From: Brenneria nigrifluens DSM 30175 = ATCC 13028 | GTDB taxonomy: Bacteria; Pseudomonadota; Gammaproteobacteria; Enterobacterales; Enterobacteriaceae | DNA length: 64,000 nucleotides | Reading direction: 5' to 3' | NCBI RefSeq assembly: GCF_005484965.1 | Contig: NZ_CP034036.1 | Span: 4,712,001-4,776,000, forward strand | Shown here: one piece after another, positions 46,220-56,296 of the stretch | How positions within the stretch are numbered: the first letter of the stretch is position 1 | How the letters are laid out: each line of letters begins with the position of its first letter | Notes under the pieces: generated by a model | Databases searched by the model: none | What the model was told of the DNA's origin: nothing | Seen by the model: only the letters and a program-made list of their open reading frames with translations | Translations under genes and position numbers: made by a program

Positions 46220-46342
46220 TTTTCTACCCTCGGAAGTAAATACAATGACAAAAATAACAGTCTTATTAATATGTGAAAAGAACTTGGTCTTCAGTAAATG
46301 TTTTCAGAAGTTAACCTATGGCTTGGATAGGCGGGGCGAACA

Positions 46343-46921
46343 ATGATCACTGGTGTGATTCTGGCTGGCGGACAGGCAACACGCATGGGTGGTTGCGATA
46401 AGGGTCTGCTGGAGCTAAATGGTTTACCGTTATACCAGCATGTACTGACGCGGCTGAAAAAACAGGTTGATAAGGTCATCATCAATGCCAATCGCAACCT
46501 TCCGGTTTATCAGCAAAGCGGCTGTGCGGTGGTAAGCGACCTGCAAAACGGTTTTTGCGGACCGCTGGCAGGCATACTTACCGGCATGCATGCCGCAACG
46601 TCAGAGTGGATTGTCTTCGTTCCCTGCGATGTGCCTGAACTGCCGCAAGACCTGGTAAAACGGCTATGGGAAGAAAGGAACGGGAGAAATGCGGCTTACG
46701 CCACTGACGGTAGCCGCGGTCATCCCACTTTACTGCTGATAAATCGCCGCCTGATAAAGCCACTGGAAAATTATCTTGCTAATGGCGATCGTAAGCTAAT
46801 GATCTTTATGGAACAGATTGCCGCAACGGCCGTTTCATTTGCCGATCAACCCGCAGCATTCCGTAACCTGAATTTCCCTGAGGATTTGTCACTCCTCCAA
46901 AGGCAGCATCATGAATCCTGA
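46343..46921 (+). CDS. mobA: Molybdenum cofactor guanylyltransferase MobA
   Basis: MobA links GMP from GTP to Mo-molybdopterin, giving the guanine dinucleotide cofactor of the DMSO reductase family. The product is 192 residues (194 in E. coli). The nucleotide-binding motif is LAGGQATRMGGCDKGLLEL; the metal-site motif VPCDVPELP is present. GTP-contact region SDLQNGFCGPLAGI is intact. The 3' end overlaps mobB by 11 bases, so the pair is cotranscribed and coupled. Confidence 0.96.
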   Translation: MITGVILAGGQATRMGGCDKGLLELNGLPLYQHVLTRLKKQVDKVIINANRNLPVYQQSGCAVVSDLQNGFCGPLAGILTGMHAATSEWIVFVPCDVPELPQDLVKRLWEERNGRNAAYATDGSRGHPTLLLINRRLIKPLENYLANGDRKLMIFMEQIAATAVSFADQPAAFRNLNFPEDLSLLQRQHHES

Positions 46922-47429
46922 TCGACCTCGTCTGCTTGCCATCGCAGCTTATAGCGGTACCGGTAAAACAACATTACTAAAACAAATCATTCCCATCCTT
47001 AAGAACGACGGTATTCGGGTCGGCCTTATCAAACACACGCATCATAATATGGATGTCGATACGCCGGGCAAGGACAGCTACGAACTGCGTAAGGCCGGCG
47101 CAGAGCAAACCATGGTGGTCAGCAGCCAGCGATGGGCCTTGATGACGGAAACGCCGACTCGGCAGCAACCCGATTTGCACGATCTGGCAAAAAAGATGGA
47201 TGCCTCGGTACTCGATCTTATTCTGGTGGAAGGGTTTAAACAGGAGAAAATCAACAAGATCGTGCTGTTTCGTCAGGCGTTGGGGCGATCGCTGGATGAT
47301 TTGCTGGATGACAATGTTATCGCCATTGCAGCGGACGCTCCCCTTGCCGCAACGTTACCCCAACTCGATATCAATCAGCCACAGCAGGTGGCCGACTTTA
47401 TCCGCCGTTGGCTTAGTCAGGCGTTCTGA
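46911..47429 (+). CDS. mobB: Molybdopterin-guanine dinucleotide adaptor MobB
   Basis: MobB is a GTP-binding accessory protein that helps MobA but is not essential in E. coli. The product is 172 residues (MNPDRPRLLAIAAYSGTGKTTLLKQ...), with Walker A YSGTGKTT at residues 15-22 and the conserved IKHTHHNMDVDTPGKDSYELRKAGAEQ segment. It overlaps mobA by 11 bases. The rRNA operon terminator lies about 50 bp downstream on the opposite strand, so mobB converges on the rRNA operon, as in front of E. coli rrnA. Confidence 0.96.
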   Translation: MNPDRPRLLAIAAYSGTGKTTLLKQIIPILKNDGIRVGLIKHTHHNMDVDTPGKDSYELRKAGAEQTMVVSSQRWALMTETPTRQQPDLHDLAKKMDASVLDLILVEGFKQEKINKIVLFRQALGRSLDDLLDDNVIAIAADAPLAATLPQLDINQPQQVADFIRRWLSQAF

Positions 47430-47480
47430 ACGCTCCCGGCGGATTTGTCCTACTGAAGAGCACCTCACCGACAAACAACA

Positions 47481-47516
47481 GGCAAAACAAAAGGCCCAGT
47501 CTTGCGACTGGGCCTT
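47481..47516 (-). terminator. rRNA operon terminator (rrn T1-like)
   Basis: On the minus strand AAGGCCCAGTC (47516-47506), loop GCAA and GACTGGGCCTT are followed by TTGTTTT. It is the classic enterobacterial rrn T1 type, 13 bp after the 5S gene. Confidence 0.95.
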
Positions 47517-47528
47517 CCGTTCTGTTTG

Positions 47529-47648
47529 ATGCCTGGCAGTTCCCTACTCTCACATGGGGAGACCCCACACTACCATCGGCGCTACGGCGTTTCACTGCTG
47601 AGTTCGGCATGGGGTCAGGTGGGACCACCGCGCTATCGCCGCCAGGCA
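47529..47648 (-). rRNA. rrf: 5S ribosomal RNA
   Basis: The 120-nt gene on the minus strand starts TGCCTGGCGGCGATAGCGCG and ends CTGCCAGGCAT, with the central CCCCATGCCGAACTC block. It is nearly identical to E. coli 5S rRNA. Confidence 0.98.
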
Positions 47649-47653
47649 AATTT

Positions 47654-47730
47654 CTCGTCTCTTCCTGAGACTCGCCCTTCGGGCCGTCGCTACGCGACGT
47701 ACAAAATCGTTCCCGACGATTTTGTCTGTT
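47654..47730 (+). repeat. Dispersed hairpin repeat inside the 23S-5S spacer
   Basis: This copy carries the same hairpin chain as the engB-spf array: GTCTC-TTCCT-GAGAC (47657-47671), GCCC-TTC-GGGC (47674-47684), CGTCGC-TAC-GCGACG (47685-47699) and ACAAAATCGT-TCCCG-ACGATTTTGT (47701-47725). Stem bases differ from the other copies but pairing and loops are kept. It makes the 23S-5S spacer 201 bp instead of about 92 bp in E. coli. Confidence 0.85.
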
Positions 47731-48077
47731 CCCTTTTCAGGCCAGCGCTCCGCGCTGTTTGATGTCCGCGTTATACGCAAACATTTTAATCTTCAATCCG
47801 TCAACAAGCTGAATATTGTGAGTCACTCTCAAAACACCTTCGGTGTTGTAAGGTTAAGCCTCTCGGGTCATTAGTACCGGTCAGCTCAACGCATCGCTGC
47901 GCTTACACACCCGGCCTATCTACGTCGTCGTCTTCAACGGCCCTTCAGGGGACTCGAAGTCCCAGGGAAGACTCATCTCGAGGCAAGTTTCCCGCTTAGA
48001 TGCTTTCAGCGGTTATCTCTTCCGCACTTAGCTACCGGGCAATGCAATTGGCATCACAACCCGTACACCAGTGGTGC

Positions 48078-48109
<32 letters not shown>

Positions 48110-48186
48110 CCCTCTCAATCTTCCAACGCCCACGGCAGATAGGGACCGAACTGTCTCACGACGTTCTAAACCCAGCTCGCGTACCA

Positions 48187-48220
<34 letters not shown>

Positions 48221-48221
48221 A

Positions 48222-48264
<43 letters not shown>

Positions 48265-48293
48265 ACCGCCGTCGATATGAACTCTTGGGCGGT

Positions 48294-48349
<56 letters not shown>

Positions 48350-48771
48350 AGAACCACCGGATCACTAAGACCTGCTTTCGCACCTGCTCGAGCCGTCACT
48401 CTCGCAGTCAAGCTAGCTTATGCCTTTGCACTAACCTCCTGATGTCCGACCAGGATTAGCTAACCTTCGTGCTCCTCCGTTACGCTTTGGGAGGAGACCG
48501 CCCCAGTCAAACTACCCACCAGACACTGTCCGCAACCCGGATTACGGGCCCACGTTAGAACATCAAACATCAAAGGGTGGTATTTCAAGGTCGGCTCCAC
48601 GCAGACTGGCGTCCACGCTTCACAGCCTCCCACCTATCCTACACATCAAGGCTCAAGGTTCAGTGTCAAGCTATAGTAAAGGTTCACGGGGTCTTTCCGT
48701 CTTGCCGCGGGTACACTGCATCTTCACAGCGAGTTCAATTTCACTGAGTCTCGGGTGGAGACAGCCTGGCC

Positions 48772-48869
<98 letters not shown>

Positions 48870-49575
48870 CAAGAGCTTCGCCCTAAGGCTGACCCCATCA
48901 ATTAACCTTCCGGCACCGGGCAGGCGTCACACCGTATACGTCCACTTTCGTGTTTGCACAGTGCTGTGTTTTTATTAAACAGTTGCAGCCAGCTGGTATC
49001 TGCGACTGGTCTCAGCTCCATCCGCAAGGGACTTCACCAAATCCAGCGTGCCTTCTCCCGAAGTTACGGCACCATTTTGCCTAGTTCCTTCACCCGAGTT
49101 CTCTCAAGCGCCTGAGTATTCTCTACCTGACCACCTGTGTCGGTTTGGGGTACGATTGACTGTTACCTGGTGCTTAGAGGCTTTTCCTGGAAGCGTAGCA
49201 TCGGTTACTTCGTCACCGTAGTGACTCGTCGTCACGCCTCAGTGTTAACGGTGTTCCGGATTTTCCAAAAACACCCACCTTCACGCTTAAACCGGGACTA
49301 CCGTCGCCCGGCCAACCTAGCTTTCTCCGTCCCCCCTTCGCAGTAACAACCAGTACGGGAATATTAACCCGTTTCCCATCGACTACGCCTTTCGGCCTCG
49401 CCTTAGGGGTCGACTCACCCTGCCCCGATTAACGTTGGACAGGAACCCTTGGTCTTCCGGCGTGCGGGTTTTTCACCCGCATTATCGTTACTTATGTCAG
49501 CATTCGCACTTCTGATACCTCCAGCAGCCCTCACAGGCCACCTTCTACGGCTTACAGAACGCTCCCCTACCCAAC

Positions 49576-49687
49576 GAACGTATCCTTAAAACGCCTTGCC
49601 GTCTGTCAGCGCTCAGGCCGACTCAACGTTTTTGTGGCTTGAACGTGCCGGCTTCGCCGTCACGTTAAGCGTTTTAAGTGATACGTT
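49576..49687 (-). other. Intervening sequence in 23S helix 45
   Basis: Between the conserved flanks CCCAAC and CGCTGCC (plus-strand reading) 112 bases replace about 13 in E. coli. The ends pair almost perfectly: GAACGTATC-CTTAAAACGC (49576-49594) with 49669-49688, one bulged base. An inner AACGTG/CACGTT hairpin follows. Such IVSs are excised by RNase III without religation, leaving fragmented 23S rRNA. Confidence 0.9.
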
Positions 49688-49769
49688 CGCTGCCGCAGCT
49701 TCGGTGCATGGTTTAGCCCCGTTACATCTTCCGCGCAGGCCGACTCGACCAGTGAGCTATTACGCTTTC

Positions 49770-49801
<32 letters not shown>

Positions 49802-49848
49802 TGGCTGTCTGGGCCTTCCCACATCGTTTCCCACTTAACCATGACTTT

Positions 49849-49881
<33 letters not shown>

Positions 49882-50303
49882 CTTCACGACGGACGTTAGC
49901 ACCCGCCGTGTGTCTCCCGTGATTACATTCTACGGTATTCGCAGTTTGCATCGAGTTGGTAAGTCGGGATGACCCCCTAGTCGAAACAGTGCTCTACCCC
50001 CGCAGATGAGTTCACGAGGCGCTACCTAAATAGCTTTCGGGGAGAACCAGCTATCTCCCGGTTTGATTGGCCTTTCACCCCCAGCCACAAGTCATCCGCT
50101 AATTTTTCAACATTAGTCGGTTCGGTCCTCCAGTTAGTGTTACCCAACCTTCAACCTGCCCATGGCTAGATCACCGGGTTTCGGGTCTATACCCTGCAAC
50201 TTGACGCCCAGTTAAGACTCGGTTTCCCTGCGGCTCCCCTATTCGGTTAACCTTGCTACAGAATATAAGTCGCTGACCCATTATACAAAAGGTACGCAGT
50301 CAC

Positions 50304-50419
50304 CCCACCCCAAAACACTCACGGCTTGTTTTGTGTGTTGCTCATCGCAAAAAACGCGATGACAACCGTCACCTCGACATCCGCATCGCCTCTCGGCCCG
50401 GAAGTGTTTTGGTGGTGGG
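50304..50419 (-). other. Intervening sequence in 23S helix 25
   Basis: Between CGCAGTCAC and GCTCCCACTG (plus-strand reading) 116 bases replace about 12 in E. coli. The ends form a long stem: CCCACC-CCAAAACACT (50304-50319) with AGTGTTTTGG-TGGTGGG (50403-50419). A CATCGC/GCGATG hairpin lies inside. It is a typical RNase III-processed 23S insertion. Confidence 0.9.
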
Positions 50420-51073
50420 GCTCCCACTGCTTGTACGTACACGGTTTCAGGTTCTGTTTCACTCCCCTCGCCGGGGTTCTTTTCGCCTTTCCCTCACGGT
50501 ACTGGTTCACTATCGGTCAGTCAGGAGTATTTAGCCTTGGAGGATGGTCCCCCCATCTTCAGACAGGATATCTCGTGTCCCGCCCTACTCATCGAACTCA
50601 CAGCATGTGCATCTTCGTGTACGGGACTATCACCCTTTGTTGCGCGACTTTCCAGACGCTTCCACTGACACACAAACTGATGATGGTTCTGGGCTCCTCC
50701 CCGTTCGCTCGCCGCTACTGGGGGAATCTCGGTTGATTTCTTTTCCTCGGGGTACTGAGATGTTTCAGTTCCCCCGGTTCGCCTTTCATGGCTATGTATT
50801 CACCATGAAATAGTGCAACGTATTGCACTGGGTTTCCCCATTCGGGTATCGTCGGGTGTAACGGTTCATATCACCTTGCCGACGCTTTTCGCAGATTAGC
50901 ACGCCCTTCATCGCCTCTGACTGCCTAGGCATCCACCGTGTACGCTTAGTCGCTTAACCTCACAACCCGAAAGTGTCTCGGATTGCAATTTTTGAGAGAC
51001 TCTGACACAACAAAATCATTACCCTCGCGGATAATGTTCAGCTGCGTCGTTTCAATTTTCAGCTTGTTCCAGA

Positions 51074-51086
51074 TTGTTAAAGAGCA
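51074..51086 (-). promoter_or_regulatory. boxA in the 16S-23S spacer
   Basis: The minus strand reads TGCTCTTTAACAA, the NusB/S10-binding boxA used in rRNA antitermination, upstream of 23S and downstream of tRNA-Glu. Confidence 0.88.
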
Positions 51087-51158
51087 ATATCGTAAACACG
51101 ACTCGTTAAAGTCATCTTTACGATATTCGGTGATAATGTCTTTCACTCATTATCAGGA

Positions 51159-51234
51159 TGGCGTCCCCAAGGGGATTCGAACCCCTGTTACAGCCGTGAA
51201 AGGGCAGTGTCCTAGGCCTCTAGACGATGGGGAC
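51159..51234 (-). tRNA. gltU: tRNA-Glu (anticodon TTC) in the rRNA spacer
   Basis: This 76-nt tRNA with encoded CCA has acceptor stem GTCCCCA/TGGGGAC, anticodon loop CTTTCAC (anticodon TTC) and T-loop GGTTCGAATCC. It is the spacer tRNA of rrnB/C/E/G-type operons. Compared with E. coli, the anticodon stem reads CTGCC/GGCTG and leaves a T-T opposition at 28-42. Its place next to rbsR matches E. coli rrnC. Confidence 0.96.
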
Positions 51235-51454
51235 ACAAAAATTGTCCGCAACGCTCGCGTTGCTATTTTTGTGTAAAGGCGAGATTTTTCCAGAAAAATC
51301 GAGCGCCATTGTGTTTTGTCACTGCACTGGACAGTCACACACCCCACGGCACTTCAGGATACGTCCGCAACCTTCTACCGCAGGTTACCTTGCTCATTGT
51401 TTTCATCAGACAATCTGTTGTGGACACTGCACCTTCCAATATCTCACTTCAGTT

Positions 51455-52996
<1,542 letters not shown>

Positions 52997-53146
52997 AAGA
53001 TTTGTTTGATTCGCTACGTTAATAGCATGCTCAAAGAATTTATAACTGTTTATTCGTAATGAATTTACTGTCAGTCACTCTTCAAGACTTTGTATATCGT
53101 TTGCGGATATCGTCTTGTGAGTGCCCACACAGATTGTCTGATTAAA

Positions 53147-53159
53147 TTGTTAAAGAGCA
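53147..53159 (-). promoter_or_regulatory. boxA in the rRNA leader
   Basis: TGCTCTTTAACAA on the minus strand, upstream of 16S. With the boxA in the spacer it supports rRNA antitermination; the following ATCAGACAATCTGTGTGGGC leader block is also conserved. Confidence 0.9.
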
Positions 53160-53190
53160 GTGCCACGTTACGCCGTGGCGCGGGCCGCAT

Positions 53191-53218
53191 ATGTTATGCA
53201 ATTCCGCTGTGAAGTCAA
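53191..53218 (-). promoter_or_regulatory. rRNA promoter P2
   Basis: TTGACT (53218-53213), a 16-bp spacer and TAACAT (53196-53191), followed by a GC-rich stretch; the same -35 as E. coli rrn P2. Confidence 0.8.
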
Positions 53219-53287
53219 GTGATTATTGCCTGGCTTCCTACCGTCATCACAACCGCGTTGCCGCCGTTGCCGTGTCAGTGGAGGCGC

Positions 53288-53315
53288 ATTATAGGGCGTT
53301 CTCGGCGGCTTACAA
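53288..53315 (-). promoter_or_regulatory. rRNA promoter P1
   Basis: TTGTAA (53315-53310), a 16-bp spacer and TATAAT (53293-53288), followed by the discriminator GCGCCTCCACTGACACGG, almost as in E. coli rrn P1. A short A/T tract lies just upstream. Confidence 0.9.
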
Positions 53316-53380
53316 GGGCTAAATGCAAAAAAGTGACTGAGTGCGTTTTTTTTCGGCAACGCGCGAGGGGAAACGCAGCG

Positions 53381-54376
53381 CTACCCAACGGAGTGTCGAA
53401 CCATTAACTCTGGCGTCAGCACCAGAACATTCGGTTCGGTATCGGGGTGTCCCAGACGATACAGTAAGGTATCAATGGCTAATTCGCCAAGTTCATCCTT
53501 GGGTTGATGAATCGTCGTCAGCGGGGGAGACATATAGCGGGCCAACTCAATATCATCGTAGCCGATAACCGCCATATCTCCGGGGATGGAGAGTCCGGCC
53601 AGATACAGAGCATGATAAACCCCCACGGCCATGGCGTCGTTACCGGTAAAGACGGCATCCGGTCTGTTATCCAGCGCCAACAGCTGCCGCATGGCCCGAT
53701 AACCGGTTTCAAATTCAAAATCGCCAAAGATTTCATATTCGGCGGGGATCGGCAATCTCGCGCCCTGCATCGCCTGACGGTACCCTTCAAGGCGGTTATA
53801 GGCGGTGGTTTTATCCTTTGGACCCGCAATACAGGCTATTTTCCGGTAACCGCGGGAAATAAGATATTTCGTTGCCATCTCGCCGCCGAGCAGGGAGTTA
53901 TCTTTAATGACGTCGATTCCCCCGTCAAACGGCGCCCAGTCCATCATTACCATGGGGATGGAGGGATAGCGGCTCACCATGTCAGGCAAAGGACGATGGC
54001 TCTCCGTACACATCAGCAGCACGCCATCGACGCGCTTTTGCAGCAGCGTTTCCAGACTGCGCCTCATGCGATCGGGATCGCCCTCGGTATTACACAGAAT
54101 CAGACTGTAGCCGCGCTCATAGCAACAGCGCTCGACGCCGCGCACCACCTCGGCATAAAAAGGGTTGCTGCTGGCCGTCAGCAACATGCCGATAGTTTGC
54201 GTCTGATTTATTTTGAGGCTTCTGGCCAGCGCCGAAGGCGCGTAGTTAAGCTGTTCAACGGCCGCCATCACCTTGTCGCGAATCGCATCGCTGACAAAGC
54301 GATCATTATTGATAACGTGAGAAACCGTAGAGGTGGAAACGCCCGCTAAACGGGCAACGTCTTTCATGGTGGTCAA
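53381..54376 (-). CDS. rbsR: Ribose operon repressor RbsR
   Basis: RbsR is a LacI-family repressor of the ribose operon, released by ribose. The product is 331 residues (330 in E. coli). HTH and hinge: MKDVARLAGVSTSTVSHVIN and YAPSALARSLK; sugar-binding core with FTGNDAMAVGVYHALY and VIGYDDIELARYMSPPLTTIHQP. It starts at a TTG at 54376, preceded by AGGGGTGA at good spacing; that codon aligns with the E. coli start, while an ATG three codons later is too far from the ribosome site. The start is 3 bp after the rbsK stop. It is the last gene of the operon, followed by the rRNA promoters. Confidence 0.96.
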   Translation of the reverse strand: MTTMKDVARLAGVSTSTVSHVINNDRFVSDAIRDKVMAAVEQLNYAPSALARSLKINQTQTIGMLLTASSNPFYAEVVRGVERCCYERGYSLILCNTEGDPDRMRRSLETLLQKRVDGVLLMCTESHRPLPDMVSRYPSIPMVMMDWAPFDGGIDVIKDNSLLGGEMATKYLISRGYRKIACIAGPKDKTTAYNRLEGYRQAMQGARLPIPAEYEIFGDFEFETGYRAMRQLLALDNRPDAVFTGNDAMAVGVYHALYLAGLSIPGDMAVIGYDDIELARYMSPPLTTIHQPKDELGELAIDTLLYRLGHPDTEPNVLVLTPELMVRHSVG

Positions 54377-54379
54377 CGG

Positions 54380-55306
54380 TCACCCCTGAGCTTGCAAGAA
54401 AGCATCAATCTCTTCACGCCACGGAACCGAAGGCTGAGCGCCCGGACGGGTGACGGCAATCGCGGCGGCGGCGTGAGCAAACTTAACCGCGGACGACATC
54501 GGCCGGTTCTCCAGCAGCGCCGTGACCAGCGCGCCGTTAAAGGTGTCCCCGGCGGCGATGGTGTCCACCGCCTGAACCCGGTAGCCGGGGATGCGTTGCC
54601 CGTGACCTTTTTCACTCAGCCAGACGCCGCGGCTGCCCAAGGTAATCAATACGTTGGCGATGCCTTTATCGTGCAATACCTGCGCGGCGCGAGCGGCGTC
54701 TGCTTCCGTTTCGACGGCGACCCCCGTCAGGCGCTGAGCTTCGGTCTCATTAGGAGTAATCATATCGACCAGCGCCAGCAATTCATCCGGCAGTTCGCAG
54801 GCGGGCGCAGGGTTAAGGATAACGCGCGTGTGATGTTTATGCGCCAGCCGGGCTGCCGAGATAACGGTTTCCAGCGGCGACTCCAGCTGCATAAGCAGCG
54901 CGGAGGCATCAATAATCTGCTGCTGATGGCGGCCAAGATAGTCCGGCGTAACGGCGGCATTGGCGCCGGCGTTTATAGCGATCATATTCTCCGCCTCGCC
55001 GTTGACGAAAATCAAGGCCACGCCGGTGGTTTCGCCGGCGACGGCTTCCACCGCCGACACATCAATACCATCGTCGGATAGCTGCCGGCGAATGCGCGCC
55101 CCGATATCATCATCGCCGACGCAGGCGATAAACGAGATATCCGCGCCGCTACGGCCCGCCGCCACCGCCTGATTGGCGCCTTTTCCGCCGAAAGCGATAC
55201 GATATTGTTTCCCGATCACCGTTTCACCGGAACGGGGAAACTGCTCCAGATTGAGAATATGGTCAGCATTAATACTGCCCAGCACCACCAGCTTGCCCGT
55301 TTTCAT
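54380..55306 (-). CDS. rbsK: Ribokinase
   Basis: RbsK phosphorylates ribose to ribose-5-phosphate. From ATG 55306 (MKTGKLVVLGSINADHILN) the product is 308 residues (309 in E. coli). PfkB-family signatures: N-terminal GGKGANQAVAAGRSGA and C-terminal DTIAAGDTFNGALVTALLE with the catalytic Asp. Another ATG six codons upstream has no ribosome site. A strong GC hairpin separates it from rbsB. The rbsR start follows after 3 bp. Confidence 0.97.
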   Translation of the reverse strand: MKTGKLVVLGSINADHILNLEQFPRSGETVIGKQYRIAFGGKGANQAVAAGRSGADISFIACVGDDDIGARIRRQLSDDGIDVSAVEAVAGETTGVALIFVNGEAENMIAINAGANAAVTPDYLGRHQQQIIDASALLMQLESPLETVISAARLAHKHHTRVILNPAPACELPDELLALVDMITPNETEAQRLTGVAVETEADAARAAQVLHDKGIANVLITLGSRGVWLSEKGHGQRIPGYRVQAVDTIAAGDTFNGALVTALLENRPMSSAVKFAHAAAAIAVTRPGAQPSVPWREEIDAFLQAQG

Positions 55307-55333
55307 TGCGCCGCATTCCAACATGTTTATTAT

Positions 55334-55357
55334 GCGCCGCCGCGGGTGCGGCGGCGC
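55334..55357 (-). repeat. Intercistronic hairpin between rbsB and rbsK
   Basis: GCGCCGCCGC (55334-55343) pairs perfectly with 55348-55357 around a four-base loop. No T-run follows, so it more likely stabilises the rbsB mRNA or reduces expression of rbsKR than terminates fully. Confidence 0.7.
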
Positions 55358-55380
55358 TCGCCCTGCTATTCTTTATTTTT

Positions 55381-56271
55381 TTACTGTTTGGTTACCAATT
55401 TCAGATCAACCGGGATAATGGCCTGTATTTTCTCACCTTTCAGCGCCTTATCAGCGGTTTCAACGCCGATGACGCCGATCTGATCGGGACGCTGCGCCAC
55501 CGTTGCCGCCAGTTTACCCGACTCAACGGCCTTTACGCCGTCCTCCGTGCCGTCAAACCCGACCACCAGCACATCGGTTTTACCTGCGGTTTGCAGCGCC
55601 CGCAGCGCGCCGAGCGCCATTTCGTCATTCTGGGCGAACACCGCCTGCACGTCAGGATGCGCGGTCAACAGGTTCTGCATCACGTTCAGCCCCTTGGTTC
55701 GATCGAAGTCGGCGGGTTGGCTGGCCAGAATGGCGAATTTGTTCTTTTCGGCGGATTTTATAAAGCCCGCCCCGCGCTCACGCGCCGCGGAGGTGCCGGC
55801 AATCCCTTCCAGCTGGATGACCTTGGCGCCTTCACCCGCCTTTTTGGCAATAAAATCGCCGGCGACTTTACCGCCGAAAGCGTTATCAGAAGCAACGTGA
55901 CTAACCACTTCACCGCTGCTGGCCACGCGATCGAGCGTAATTACCGGGATTTTCGCCTGATTGGCCAGCTTGATGGCGTTGCCTACCGCGTCGGAGTCGG
56001 TGGGGTTAATCAGCAACACTTTGGTGCCGCGAACCGTCAGATCCTGAACGTTGGCCAGCTCTTTAGCCGGGTTGTTCTGGGAATCCAGCACCACCAGGTT
56101 ATAGCCCAGCTTGTCGGCTTCCTTCTGCGCCCCGTCTTTCATTGCCACAAAGAACGGGTTGTTCAATGTTGATACCACCAGGGCAATCGTACCTTTGGCT
56201 AATGCATTCGCGCTGACGGTCGCACTCAGCGCAACGGCGGAAACCAGAGTAGCCAGCTTTTTCATATTCAT
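55381..56271 (-). CDS. rbsB: Periplasmic ribose-binding protein RbsB
   Basis: RbsB delivers ribose to the RbsAC transporter and to the Trg chemoreceptor. The precursor is 296 residues with a 25-residue signal peptide (MNMKKLATLVSAVALSATVSANALA), as in E. coli. The mature protein has the type I periplasmic fold: TIALVVSTLNNPFFVAMKDGAQKEA, the ligand loop VITLDRVAS, VFAQNDEMALGALRALQ and VVGFDGTEDGVKA. It is the most highly expressed gene expected in the operon and is followed by a stabilising hairpin. Confidence 0.98.
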   Translation of the reverse strand: MNMKKLATLVSAVALSATVSANALAKGTIALVVSTLNNPFFVAMKDGAQKEADKLGYNLVVLDSQNNPAKELANVQDLTVRGTKVLLINPTDSDAVGNAIKLANQAKIPVITLDRVASSGEVVSHVASDNAFGGKVAGDFIAKKAGEGAKVIQLEGIAGTSAARERGAGFIKSAEKNKFAILASQPADFDRTKGLNVMQNLLTAHPDVQAVFAQNDEMALGALRALQTAGKTDVLVVGFDGTEDGVKAVESGKLAATVAQRPDQIGVIGVETADKALKGEKIQAIIPVDLKLVTKQ

Positions 56272-56296
56272 AGCGCAATTCCTGTGTGAATAAAGG

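Noticed and set aside
55334..55357. rbsB-rbsK hairpin as a full terminator
   Set aside because: There is no T-run and rbsK-rbsR have no other promoter in the gap, so it is better seen as an mRNA stability or partial attenuation element.
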